From Archaeoglobus sp. (GTDB lineage: Archaea > Halobacteriota > Archaeoglobi > Archaeoglobales > Archaeoglobaceae): a stretch of 13,124 nt of DNA. Positions 1 to 7,227 of the stretch are shown piece by piece; position 1 is the first letter of the stretch; each line of letters opens with the position of its first letter. The stretch is from contig QNXS01000065.1 of NCBI GenBank assembly GCA_003978865.1, positions 1 to 13,124 of the forward strand, read 5' to 3'. The notes below the pieces were generated by a model. It saw only the letters and a list, made by a program, of their open reading frames with translations, was not told the DNA's origin and made no database searches. Made by a program: the position numbers and the translations under genes.

Positions 1-4
1 CAAA

Positions 5-88
5 TGCGGGGGGAGGGATTTGAACCCTCGGACCCCTCCGGGACCAGACCCTGAATCTGGCGCCTTTTCCTGACTCGGCAACCCCCGC
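5..88 (-). tRNA. tRNA-Leu (anticodon CAG)
   Basis: The reverse complement folds as a type II (long variable arm) tRNA of 84 nt. The acceptor strands GCGGGGG and CCCCCGC pair fully, with discriminator A. The anticodon stem CCAGA/TCTGG encloses loop TTCAGGG, so the anticodon is CAG (bases 51-53 on the + strand). The T arm is GAGGG-TTCAAAT-CCCTC. No CCA is encoded after the discriminator and I see no intron. The gene diverges from the DUF99 gene and shares its AT-rich promoter gap. Confidence 0.96.
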
Positions 89-113
89 CTCAACAGATGT
101 AGAAACTGTAAAG

Positions 114-126
114 ACTAAATAAAACC
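114..126. promoter_or_regulatory. Shared divergent TATA box for tRNA-Leu and the DUF99 gene
   Basis: The gap 89-146 contains ACTAAATAAAACC. Read on the minus strand this is GGTTTTATTTAGT, about 27 bases before the tRNA-Leu 5' end. Read forward, TAAATAAA lies about 25 bases before the DUF99 ATG at 147, which would make that mRNA leaderless. Both distances match archaeal TATA spacing. Assignment is by position and composition only. Confidence 0.5.
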
Positions 127-146
127 TTCGGTTATTTAGAAGTAGG

Positions 147-695
147 ATGCAGAAGCTATGGAGATTTGTTGGATTTGATGATAGCTTCAAATCTCTTTCA
201 TGCAAAAAGGCTCATCTTGTAGGCTGTATAACCGCCGGATGTAGAGTTGAAGGTTTTCTATACACTGAGATTGAAGTAGACGGACTTGACGTTACAGAAA
301 AAATAGTTAAACTCATCAATTCTTCAAAATACTACAGACAGGTAAAGTGTATTATGCTCTACGGTATAACGTTTGCAGGTATGAACATAGCAGATATAGT
401 TGAAATTTTTAACTTAACGGGAAAACCAGTATTAACTTTAGCTAAAAAATACACAAAAAGTCTTAAAAAACCTGCAGAAAAAGCTGGAAAAGCTGATATA
501 AGGATGAAAATATTAAAAAAAGCTGGAAATCCCATCAATATTGATGGCATCAAAGTTCAAATTGCTGGGTGTACTTTAAAAGATGCTGAAGAGTATATCA
601 GGATTTCAAGGTGTAATGGAAAGATTCCTGAATGTCTGAGAGTCGCACATCTTGTTGCCTCAGCTATTGCACACGGGGAATCAAAAAAAGTGTAA
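147..695 (+). CDS. DUF99 (UPF0215) family protein
   Basis: The 182-residue product has the full length and signature blocks of the archaeal DUF99/UPF0215 family: an N-terminal FVGFDDSF (residues 7-14, with adjacent Asp 11 and 12), VDGLDVT at 44-50, the strongly conserved GITFAGMN at 73-80, and a C-terminal LRVAHLVASAI followed by GES. From memory, the family has a fold related to endonuclease V (RNase H-like); its biochemical role is not established. The near-N-terminal Asp pair would fit a metal-binding position, which is inference. The canonical GIDDG-type start reads GFDDS here. The ATG at 147 is about 25 bases from a TATA-like box with no clear Shine-Dalgarno, so translation may be leaderless. 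The 3' end runs into the terminator side of rnpB, which is transcribed towards it. Confidence 0.9.
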   Translation: MQKLWRFVGFDDSFKSLSCKKAHLVGCITAGCRVEGFLYTEIEVDGLDVTEKIVKLINSSKYYRQVKCIMLYGITFAGMNIADIVEIFNLTGKPVLTLAKKYTKSLKKPAEKAGKADIRMKILKKAGNPINIDGIKVQIAGCTLKDAEEYIRISRCNGKIPECLRVAHLVASAIAHGESKKV

Positions 696-699
696 AAAA
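683..699 (-). terminator. Oligo-T terminator of rnpB
   Basis: Directly past the RNase P RNA 3' end, the minus strand reads T6 (694-699), ACAC, then T7 (683-689). Archaeal terminators are oligo-T tracts, so this is the natural stop for rnpB. It lies inside the last codons and stop of the convergent DUF99 gene. Confidence 0.55.
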
Positions 700-703
700 T
701 ATA

Positions 704-953
704 GAGAGGGGTGATGGTAAGCCCCCTTCTGTTTTAGGTGGCATTAGTCTGAGCGGCTAAATGCCTTGCACCGGCGGGGTCGGCCGTTTCATCCCGCCTA
801 GGTGACCTCATCCTTCCGGAATCATCGCTTTTCCCCAGGCGGGTATCGTTTCTGTGCCGTTGCCGTGCCTCCCGGCACAGCCCCTTACGGAGCTCCGCCA
901 TTTAACGGTGGGGGGACTTTCCTCCTTCCGGTCAGCCACCCCTCACCCCTCTC
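704..953 (-). ncRNA. rnpB: RNase P RNA (catalytic subunit of RNase P)
   Basis: This RNA removes 5' leaders from pre-tRNAs. On the minus strand a perfect 11-bp helix closes the molecule (P1: GAGAGGGGTGA at 953-943 with TCACCCCTCTC at 714-704). The universal core is visible. CR-I, GGAGGAAAGTCCCCC, is rc 911-925. CR-V, ACAGAAGGGGGCTTAC, is rc 717-732. The two pair through P4 (AAGTCCCCC with GGGGGCTT). A CR-IV-like ACAGAAACGATACC lies between, as does a perfect CCCGCCT/AGGCGGG helix (837-843 with 793-799), consistent with the P10-P12 arm, and a GGTGCAAG block. At about 250 nt it is short, as in the reduced type M RNAs of Archaeoglobus and Methanococcus; I did not fold it fully. GC content is far above the flanks, as expected for a thermophile structural RNA. 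An open frame on the + strand here (802-993) is not coding. Confidence 0.95.
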
Positions 954-974
954 TCAAATTGGATGTGTTTCTGT

Positions 975-985
975 AGATAAAGGCA
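975..985 (-). promoter_or_regulatory. TATA box of rnpB
   Basis: The reverse complement reads GCCTTTATCTA, centred about 26 bases before the P1 5' end of rnpB. That is the expected archaeal TATA distance and places the start of transcription at the start of P1. Confidence 0.5.
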
Positions 986-1000
986 GCGGGTGAGCTTATC

Positions 1001-1028
1001 AATGTTACAATAATGTTACAATGTTACA
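1001..1028. repeat. Three copies of AATGTTACA upstream of rnpB
   Basis: AATGTTACA occurs at 1001-1009, 1012-1020 and 1020-1028, the last two sharing one base. The start-to-start spacing is 11 then 8 bases. The cluster lies about 20 bases upstream of the rnpB TATA box, between it and the stop of the 65-residue gene. It could be a regulator site or slippage product; nothing decides between them. Confidence 0.6.
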
Positions 1029-1054
1029 GTGTTATTTACAGTATATGTTATGTG

Positions 1055-1252
1055 TCATTCCTCCATCATCATAAGTTTCTTGCAAATTTCAGTGAGCCTG
1101 ATAGTCCCGCTTTCATCTACCTCTATCAGACCAAGCTTTTCGAGCAGATTAGCAACCCTCTCCTCAACATCAAATGGTGAGTGTGCAATTCTCCCCAATT
1201 CCTCCGCAAGTAGATTGATCAGATACGCTTTTTCATCTTTTTCAGCATTCAT
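1055..1252 (-). CDS. Small charged protein, possible winged-helix fold, unknown function
   Basis: The 65-residue product is not recognised. It is rich in Lys, Glu and Leu and looks like a small helical protein ending in a short beta hairpin. The helix EERVANLLEKLGLIEVDESG (residues 30-49) followed by TIRLTEICKKL is reminiscent of a winged-helix C-terminal half, which is only a suggestion. The ATG at 1252 has a good ribosome site (GGTGA, 6 bases upstream) and a TATA-like CTTAAATATC about 35 bases upstream. The gene precedes rnpB on the same strand, with the rnpB promoter between them. It diverges from alaS. The overlapping + strand open frame (1029-1301) has Ser/Ile-rich shadow composition and is rejected. 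Confidence 0.7.
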   Translation of the reverse strand: MNAEKDEKAYLINLLAEELGRIAHSPFDVEERVANLLEKLGLIEVDESGTIRLTEICKKLMMMEE

Positions 1253-1282
1253 CTATTTCACCAATTTAATGATTATTATTAT

Positions 1283-1292
1283 GATATTTAAG
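1283..1292 (-). promoter_or_regulatory. TATA box of the 65-residue protein gene
   Basis: The reverse complement reads CTTAAATATC, in the alaS divergent gap, about 35 bases before the ATG at 1252. A start of transcription 25 bases downstream would leave a short leader containing the GGTGA ribosome site. Confidence 0.45.
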
Positions 1293-1331
1293 AATTTCTG
1301 AATTTATCTTGATGTAAAGTTAAATTACGCT

Positions 1332-1376
1332 GGCACTACCGGAAAACATTAAAGACAACCAGTGTAAAGGCACTAC
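1332..1376 (+). promoter_or_regulatory. alaS upstream region with paired GGCACTAC
   Basis: GGCACTAC occurs at 1332-1339 and again at 1369-1376, directly before the alaS ATG (37 bases apart). CATTAAAG at 1348-1355, between the copies, sits about 26 bases before the ATG and could be a TATA box giving a nearly leaderless mRNA. The repeats could be operator half-sites, but that is inference from position alone. Confidence 0.35.
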
Positions 1377-1377
1377 G

Positions 1378-4068
1378 ATGCTCGAAACTGAGTATCTTGA
1401 CATTGATTACCTCAGGGAGAGGGGATTTGAAAGGAAGAAGTGCATCAGGTGTGGCAAACACTTTTGGACTCTCGATGACAGCAGAGAAGTTTGCGGAGAT
1501 CCGCCATGCGGAAGTTACGGATTCATAGGAAAGCCAGTATTTAAAAAGAAGTTTGAATTGAGCGAAATGAGGGAATACTACCTCTCCTTTTTTGAAAAGA
1601 GGGGGCATACACGAATAGATAGATATCCAGTAGTGGCAAGATGGAGAGATGATATATATCTAACAATAGCATCAATAGCTGACTTTCAGCCATTCGTAAC
1701 TTCAGGTGTCGTACCTCCACCGGCAAATCCGCTTACAATATCTCAGCCGTGTATAAGGATGGACGACCTCGACAGTGTTGGTAGAACCGGCAGGCATCTC
1801 ACACTCTTTGAAATGATGGCTCACCACGCTTTTAACAGCAAAGATGAGGAAGTTTACTGGAAAAGTGAAACTGTAAGGTTGTGCACCGAGTTGCTCGAAG
1901 AACTTGGAGTCAAGCCTGAGAATATAGTTTACAAGGAAGAACCTTGGGCTGGTGGTGGAAACGCTGGACCATGTCTCGAGGCAATAGTCAGCGGAATTGA
2001 ACTTGCAACTCTCGTCTTCATGAATCTTGAAGCAGACGAAAACGGGCAAATAGAGATAAAAGGAGAGAAATACAGAAAAATGGACAGATATATAGTGGAT
2101 ACCGGTTATGGGCTTGAAAGATTTGTCTGGGCGAGTCAGGGAACTCCAACAGTTTACGATGCTGTGTTTTCTTCAGTCCTTGATTCAATAGAAGAAAATA
2201 GTAATATCGAATTTTCACGCAGAGATGAAGAAATTGCAAGAGTGGTTGCGGAGAGTTCAAAACTTGCAGGGGTTATTGGTTCGCTAAGAGGTAAAGCCCT
2301 CGATGAATTTAGAATCAAAGCAGCAGAGAGAGCCAACATTACTGTAGATGAGCTACTGAGAATTGTTACTCCGCTTGAGAAAGTTTACGCTCTTGCAGAC
2401 CATACAAGGGCAATTATGTTCATGCTTGGAGATGGTCTGATTCCTTCAAATGCAGGCGGAGGTTACTTGGCAAGGTTGATGATAAGAAGGTCGATTAGGC
2501 TCGCTGAGGAACTGGAGCTAACTCTTCAGCTGTTTGATATTATTGAGATGCACAGAAAACTGATGAAGAATTTTAGCTTTAATGTGCCGATGGAAACTGT
2601 ACATGAAATTATTGAAATTGAGGAGAGGAGGTATCGTTCAACAGTTGAAAAAGGATCAAGAATGATAGAAAGAATTGTAGCCAAGAGGAAGATCAATACT
2701 GACGATCTTGTAGAACTTTACGATTCTCACGGAATTCCACCGGAATTTGTCGTTAAAATAGCCAAGGAGAGGGGTATTAACGTAAAAATACCGGAAGACT
2801 TCTATTCAAAACTTGCAGAAAGACATTCAAAGGTGGAGAAAAAAGTTAAGATGAAAAAACTCAAAGGTAAATATTTACAGACAGAAAAGTTATACTACAA
2901 CCCTATCTTTGAGTTTCAGGCTAAGATTATTGGTGTTGAAAAGAAAAATGGTGAAAATTATGTAATCCTTGACAAAACAGCTTTTTATCCGGAAAGTGGA
3001 GGTCAGTGTGCAGATACCGGATTTCTTATCGTAAACGGAAAAAAGTACGAAGTTGTTGATGTTTTTGTTGAAAATGATGTTATAGTTCATGTTGTAAGAG
3101 GATTTGAAGGTAAAGAAGGAGATTCTGTAAAAGGTATTGTAGACAGAGACAGAAGAATTAGACACACAAGACACCATTCAGCAACGCACATACTACTTCA
3201 TTCAGCCAGAAAGGTTCTTGGCAACCACATCTGGCAGGCTGGAGCAAGAAAAGAATTTAACAGAGCGAGACTGGATATTTCCCACTATAAAAAACCGAGT
3301 GAAGAACAGATAAGAATGATAGAAACGCTGTCCAATAGAGAAGTTATGGCAAACAAACCCGTGATTTGTGAGTGGATGGATAGAAGTGAAGCTGAGAAAA
3401 AGTATGGTTTTACACTGTATCAGGGCGGTGTTCCACCGGGCAGAAAGATCAGAGTAGTAAAAGTTGGAGATGACGTACAGGCTTGTGCTGGAACTCACTG
3501 CAATACTACCGGGGAAATTGGAATAATAAAAATACTCAGAGTTGAGTCAATACAGGACGGTGTTGTTAGATTTGAATTTGCGGCTGGAGAAGCAGCTCTT
3601 GAACAAATAGCTGAAAAAGAGAGGTTGTTGAAGGAAGCAAGCTCTATACTGAGAGTTGAGGAGAGACAACTACCAAAAACAGTAAGAAGATTCTTTGAAG
3701 AATGGAAAGAACAGAAGAAGTTAATAGACCGGCTTGTAGAGGAAATAGCTGAACTTGAAGCTGAAAAGTTATCAGAAAAAGCGAGAAATGGTTTTGTTGT
3801 CGACGTTCTTGATGATTTTAGAAAAATGCAGAAAGTTGCGCTAAAGCTGAATAAAAAAGGACTGGCAGGTGTACTTTTTTGCAGAGATGGAGAAAAAGTT
3901 AAGTTCGTTGCTTTTTCTGGCAGTAAAGCAGATGCAAGAGAAATTGCAAAAAAAGTTGCTGAAATCATTGAAGGAAGTGGTGGTGGGAGAAAAGATATGG
4001 CTCAAGGTGCTGGCAAACACATGCCCGAACAAAGCAAAATCTGGAGTTTGTTAGTTAAAGAAACTTAG
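1378..4068 (+). CDS. alaS: Alanyl-tRNA synthetase (archaeal type)
   Basis: The 896-residue enzyme charges tRNA-Ala with alanine and edits mischarged Ser/Gly. Length and order match archaeal AlaRS. An N-terminal archaeal zinc module (C22xxC25...C39xxxxC44) comes first. The class II catalytic core follows, with YPVVARWRDDIYLT, TGRHLTLFEMMAHH and the GGGNAGPC block. Next is the tRNA-recognition domain, including LADHTRAIMFMLGDG and GGGYLARLMIRRS. The editing domain carries the metal ligands H600xxxH604 (HHSATH) and C703xxxH707 (CAGTHC). A coiled stretch (about 755-815) and a C-Ala domain ending in GSGGGRKDMAQG (from about 866) follow. All key motifs are intact. The ATG has no strong Shine-Dalgarno. 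The last 14 bases overlap the convergent Cas4-like gene. Confidence 0.98.
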   Translation: MLETEYLDIDYLRERGFERKKCIRCGKHFWTLDDSREVCGDPPCGSYGFIGKPVFKKKFELSEMREYYLSFFEKRGHTRIDRYPVVARWRDDIYLTIASIADFQPFVTSGVVPPPANPLTISQPCIRMDDLDSVGRTGRHLTLFEMMAHHAFNSKDEEVYWKSETVRLCTELLEELGVKPENIVYKEEPWAGGGNAGPCLEAIVSGIELATLVFMNLEADENGQIEIKGEKYRKMDRYIVDTGYGLERFVWASQGTPTVYDAVFSSVLDSIEENSNIEFSRRDEEIARVVAESSKLAGVIGSLRGKALDEFRIKAAERANITVDELLRIVTPLEKVYALADHTRAIMFMLGDGLIPSNAGGGYLARLMIRRSIRLAEELELTLQLFDIIEMHRKLMKNFSFNVPMETVHEIIEIEERRYRSTVEKGSRMIERIVAKRKINTDDLVELYDSHGIPPEFVVKIAKERGINVKIPEDFYSKLAERHSKVEKKVKMKKLKGKYLQTEKLYYNPIFEFQAKIIGVEKKNGENYVILDKTAFYPESGGQCADTGFLIVNGKKYEVVDVFVENDVIVHVVRGFEGKEGDSVKGIVDRDRRIRHTRHHSATHILLHSARKVLGNHIWQAGARKEFNRARLDISHYKKPSEEQIRMIETLSNREVMANKPVICEWMDRSEAEKKYGFTLYQGGVPPGRKIRVVKVGDDVQACAGTHCNTTGEIGIIKILRVESIQDGVVRFEFAAGEAALEQIAEKERLLKEASSILRVEERQLPKTVRRFFEEWKEQKKLIDRLVEEIAELEAEKLSEKARNGFVVDVLDDFRKMQKVALKLNKKGLAGVLFCRDGEKVKFVAFSGSKADAREIAKKVAEIIEGSGGGRKDMAQGAGKHMPEQSKIWSLLVKET

Positions 4069-4735
4069 AGGCAAAAGTTTCGCCTTTTTCCTCACATACG
4101 CTTCTATATTTACAATTTTTACACTTTTTGCTTTCTAACTTTTCAGGGAGGAATCCTTTTTTTAGTTTATTCACTCTCTCAATAGCTTTTATAACCGCAT
4201 GCTTATCCTTCCTTGAAATTTCAACTCCTCTCAGTTCTCCAGAGCAGTAGTAAACAAAGCCATCACCACATTTAAATAAATCTTCAAGTAAGATGCAGAA
4301 GGCTGCAAGTCTTATTCTATCTCTGTACCAAACACCATCTTCAGGTGCCTTGTAGCTGAGAATTAGAGGCTTTTTTAGTTTTTCAGGTACTTCAACTATT
4401 TCATCGAGTAATCCCGTCAACATTATGTCCTCTCTTTTAAGGTTAACTTCAGTTTCAATACTTTTAAATTTGTATAGCTCTTCCGAATAAACGAACTCTT
4501 TTTTTGCTCTTTCAAAAAGATCGATTGTACTTTCAGATTTACCATAAAGCACGAAAAACCTCTTTTTAGCCCACTCCGTCCAGTTATTAATTCCTGCCCT
4601 TCTGCTAAAGTAGATCTCTCTCATAGCATTAATTTCAACAGGTTGCACGTCTCTGTAAATCAAGTTAAAGTAGCAGTATCTCTGACAGAACATGAGCGCT
4701 GAAATATCGCTGACTCTAACGAATTCCAGCTTCAT
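4055..4735 (-). CDS. Cas4-like PD-(D/E)XK protein with Fe-S cluster cysteines
   Basis: The 226-residue product has the Cas4/RecB-nuclease layout. An N-terminal MFCQRYCYF block carries Cys17 and Cys21. LTGLLDEIVEV contains the motif II Asp111. The core strand LILSYKA ends in Lys129. A helix RLAAFCILLE follows, then a C-terminal KCKNCKYRSVC block (Cys205, 208, 214). The cysteine pattern matches the 4Fe-4S cluster of Cas4 and AddB-type nucleases. Two catalytic positions look degenerate: the acidic residue two before Lys129 is Ser127 (canonical E/D-x-K), and the motif IV Gln appears to be Arg142. It may be inactive, or use a shifted acidic residue. No CRISPR array or other cas gene is present. 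It is the last gene of the herA-like operon, its ATG overlapping the DUF555 stop by 4 bases (ATGA). Its stop lies inside the 3' end of alaS. Confidence 0.82.
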   Translation of the reverse strand: MKLEFVRVSDISALMFCQRYCYFNLIYRDVQPVEINAMREIYFSRRAGINNWTEWAKKRFFVLYGKSESTIDLFERAKKEFVYSEELYKFKSIETEVNLKREDIMLTGLLDEIVEVPEKLKKPLILSYKAPEDGVWYRDRIRLAAFCILLEDLFKCGDGFVYYCSGELRGVEISRKDKHAVIKAIERVNKLKKGFLPEKLESKKCKNCKYRSVCEEKGETFASKFL

Positions 4736-5073
4736 TCTTCTAACTCCACGACTTCAAGTACTTCAAGAGGTATCCTTCTCAACCTTCTGCCTATCTCGTA
4801 TTTAGCTATTCTCGCAGCATGCTCACTGTTTTCAGCATTAAAGACTTTCATTTCAAAAATCAGACCGACCAAAGCAAGCCCAGCCACCATAAATGCGCTT
4901 TTGAGGCTTTCACCACATCTTGGACATTCGACATAACCCACATCAATCTCCACAAAGTCAAGATCCGGGTTCAGCTTTTTTCCAGCCTCAGCTACGGCTA
5001 TATTCATGGCATCTTCAACACTTTTGGCTTTTCTGACTATCCATGCTCCTTGAAGAACAACAAGGTAATTCAC
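4732..5073 (-). CDS. DUF555 (UPF0212) family protein
   Basis: The 113-residue product matches the archaeal DUF555/UPF0212 family in length and in its blocks: N-terminal MNYLVVLQGAWIVR, AVAEAGKKLNP, a zinc-knuckle-like CPRCG at residues 50-54, MVAGLALVGLIFEMKVF and a C-terminal RRLRRIPLEVLEVVELEE. The function of the family is not known to me. The two cysteines suggest metal binding, possibly as a dimer, which is inference. The start is a GTG at 5073, supported by a strong GGAGGTG ribosome site at 5081-5087. It sits 38 bases after the herA-like gene and is translationally coupled to the Cas4-like gene, so all three probably share one mRNA. Confidence 0.9.
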   Translation of the reverse strand: MNYLVVLQGAWIVRKAKSVEDAMNIAVAEAGKKLNPDLDFVEIDVGYVECPRCGESLKSAFMVAGLALVGLIFEMKVFNAENSEHAARIAKYEIGRRLRRIPLEVLEVVELEE

Positions 5074-5111
5074 TCAAAAACACCTCCAAAATAAAAAGTC
5101 CACTCAGCATT

Positions 5112-6794
5112 TTAGACTCCAAACATCTTTTTAAAAATACTTTTTTTATTTTTTGAAGTTCTTTTTCCCTCTTCAAACTCTTCAGACTCCACCAAGTTTG
5201 ATTGCTCAAGCTTAACATCACTCTTGGATTTTGCTTTTAAAACTTTTCTTTCTACTGCAACTTTGATACCCTTACCCTCAAACTCTGATTTTTTATTTTT
5301 TGAAAGTCTAAAACCTTTCTTTTTAATCTTTTCCTTCTTCACATCAACAACATTAACAGCCACTCCACCGTGTTTACTCCTTTTTACTCTGATTTCAACT
5401 ATTACCGGCTTTTCAAGTTCCGGGCTAACAACCATTGCCGTTCCGGGTGGAAGCCTTTTAATCTCATCAACAGTCTCGGATGTTAGACCTTCCACACCCT
5501 TCTTTATTGCATTTATATCATTGGGGTTTGTAACCCTAAGAATTATCTGTGTGTTGCACTGGCTTATTACGTTCTTGTCAATTCTTGCTGGTCTCTGACT
5601 TATAACCATAAGCCCAAGACTGAACTTTCTTCCTTCACTTGCTATAGTTCTAAGAATCTGTGTAGAGATTGATCTTCCAAAACCCCTCTCCGGTATAAAG
5701 TTATGTGCTTCCTCTATCACTATCATTCCCGGTGGTACTTCTCCCAATTTTCTTAACTCGAAAAGTTCGTTGCAAATTCTTGAAACCATTAAATCCTGAT
5801 GCTCTGGAGGAGTTCCCCTCATATCGAGTACAACTGCCCTATCCTTTTGAAGTAACATACTGACCGGGGTGGGAGTACCGTCAAAGAAGCCAACCTCAAC
5901 TATCTTCTCCAAACAGCCAAGAACTGTCCACTTGGAGTTATGCTTTATACCTTCAACCTCACATATCACATCTTCAACTGTGTAATCTACTCCCCGCTTT
6001 TTTAAATTCTTGACAGCCTGATAAACCAAAGCTTGAGATGAATTTCCGGATATTCCAGCAAGTTCTATAATTTCTTCAGCTGATAGGTTCTTTCCATCAA
6101 GCCTGAGTACACCATCCGCAACTTCTGCGAAGGGCGAGTTGGGAGGAACGTAAACAACAACATTCTCGTAGCCTTTTGGATTTACATTAAAGTACTTCAT
6201 TCTTTCAAGGTCAAACTCATCATCATTTGGAAACTTAAGGGAAGAATACTCTCCATGAGGATCAATTATAAACAGAGGAACACCAATTTCAAGTAGCTCC
6301 TCTACTATCACTCCTGCAGTGTAGCTTTTTCCACTTCCTGTTTTGGCAAGAATGCAGCAGTGTTTCTGGACTAAGGAATTCACATCAAGTTTTACTTTTA
6401 TGTTTGTATCCTGAAGGTATCCTATATATATTCCATCTTTTTTCAAACCAAGAACATCAATTATAAAATCCTCCTCCGCCTTAAAAACATTCTCTCCGGG
6501 AGCGAACGGAGTTTTTGGTGTTCTTAGCATGCCATCGTCATCCCTTCTTCCTATAACAGAAGCTTTTGCTATATACATCTCTTTTTCAGCATCTTTACCC
6601 TCCAGTATATCAGTTCCACTTAGATCTGCTGTAGCTTTGATTTCAAGCACTTGGGCTATAACCCATCCCTCCACATCATTCCACACTTTTACATAGTCAG
6701 TTCTTCTGACTTCTCGCGGATCAAAAACAACGAAGCTAAATTCTGTTGAAGTAGCCTCACCGTAGATTCTGCCAACTGCACCCTTCGCTTTCAT
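5112..6794 (-). CDS. herA: HerA-type hexameric ATPase / DNA translocase (DUF87 family)
   Basis: HerA ATPases form hexameric rings that pump DNA, usually with the NurA nuclease during end resection. I place the start at the ATG at 6794 (560 residues), because the GTGGTG just upstream is its ribosome site. A GTG at 6806 would add four residues and has no ribosome site of its own. Numbering from that GTG: an N-terminal beta-barrel (HAS-like) domain at about 10-110; Walker A AKTGSGKS at 154-161; DPHGEY at 182-187; Walker B MIVIEEAHNF at 361-370 with the Glu pair; and sensor-type SQRPARID at 403-410. The last ~80 residues are an atypical Lys-rich tail containing SKNKKS twice and ending in FKKMFGV. 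No nurA, mre11 or rad50 is adjacent. Assignment to HerA proper rather than another DUF87 subgroup is likely but not certain. Confidence 0.9.
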   Translation of the reverse strand: MKAKGAVGRIYGEATSTEFSFVVFDPREVRRTDYVKVWNDVEGWVIAQVLEIKATADLSGTDILEGKDAEKEMYIAKASVIGRRDDDGMLRTPKTPFAPGENVFKAEEDFIIDVLGLKKDGIYIGYLQDTNIKVKLDVNSLVQKHCCILAKTGSGKSYTAGVIVEELLEIGVPLFIIDPHGEYSSLKFPNDDEFDLERMKYFNVNPKGYENVVVYVPPNSPFAEVADGVLRLDGKNLSAEEIIELAGISGNSSQALVYQAVKNLKKRGVDYTVEDVICEVEGIKHNSKWTVLGCLEKIVEVGFFDGTPTPVSMLLQKDRAVVLDMRGTPPEHQDLMVSRICNELFELRKLGEVPPGMIVIEEAHNFIPERGFGRSISTQILRTIASEGRKFSLGLMVISQRPARIDKNVISQCNTQIILRVTNPNDINAIKKGVEGLTSETVDEIKRLPPGTAMVVSPELEKPVIVEIRVKRSKHGGVAVNVVDVKKEKIKKKGFRLSKNKKSEFEGKGIKVAVERKVLKAKSKSDVKLEQSNLVESEEFEEGKRTSKNKKSIFKKMFGV

Positions 6795-6806
6795 CTGTTC
6801 CACCAC

Positions 6807-6875
6807 TCTACAAATTTAAGTAAATAATTTCCAAACAAATAAAAAACATAAAAGATTTAAAAACTTTGCTAAAAA
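6807..6875 (-). promoter_or_regulatory. Promoter region of the herA-like operon
   Basis: The 69-base gap between the SUI1 stop and the herA-like gene is almost pure A/T. On the minus strand it offers two TATA candidates, TTTTTAAATC (about 6856-6865) and CTTAAATTT (about 6811-6819). The upstream one fits better, since the nearer one leaves too little room before the ATG. The gap suggests the operon has its own promoter separate from the SUI1 gene. Confidence 0.4.
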
Positions 6876-7184
6876 TTACGTTTTAATTCTATCTGGATTG
6901 AAACCTTTCCTCACAAGAAGTTCTTTAACTCTACTCACATGGTTTCCCTGCAGTTCTATGGTACCATTTTTAACGGTACCCCCGCAGGCAAGCTTTGATT
7001 TTAAAAACCGTGCAAGCTCCTCAAGATTTATCTCCCCACTATCTATCCCCTCAATAACGGTAACTTCCTTACCGTATCTTCTCCTATTAATTTTTATAAC
7101 AATCTGCTGTTGCTCTTTCGCAACTTCCTCGCAGACACAAAGATCCTTCGGCAGCCCGCAAATACTGCATATATCTGGACTCAT
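6876..7184 (-). CDS. sui1: Translation initiation factor aIF1 (SUI1 family)
   Basis: The 102-residue product is the archaeal SUI1/eIF1 homologue, which binds the small ribosomal subunit and helps fidelity of start-codon selection. An N-terminal zinc-knuckle segment CSICGLPKDLCVC (Cys at 6, 9, 16, 18) precedes the SUI1 domain, with RRRYGKEVTVIEGID (34-48), the LACGGTVKNGTIELQG loop (65-80) and a terminal RVKELLVRKGF. Length is normal. The ATG at 7184 follows a GGAGGT site (7196-7201) with a rather long 11-base spacing. An ATG at 7194 lies in another frame, one base after that site, and leads to a short frame. It is probably its own transcription unit. Confidence 0.96.
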   Translation of the reverse strand: MSPDICSICGLPKDLCVCEEVAKEQQQIVIKINRRRYGKEVTVIEGIDSGEINLEELARFLKSKLACGGTVKNGTIELQGNHVSRVKELLVRKGFNPDRIKT

Positions 7185-7227
7185 CCTCTGGCATTACCTC
7201 CTTTTTCTGAATATTATCTTTTAAGGA

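Noticed and set aside
802..993. 63-residue open frame on the + strand
   Set aside because: It lies inside the RNase P RNA on the opposite strand; Pro/Gly-rich composition reflects the high-GC structural RNA.
4055..4735. CRISPR-associated Cas4 as part of a CRISPR system
   Set aside because: There are no cas1, cas2 or other cas genes and no repeat array in the window; the gene belongs to the herA-like operon.
7150..7194. Short upstream frame beginning at the ATG at 7194
   Set aside because: That ATG is one base from the Shine-Dalgarno, too close for use, and the frame has no conserved look.
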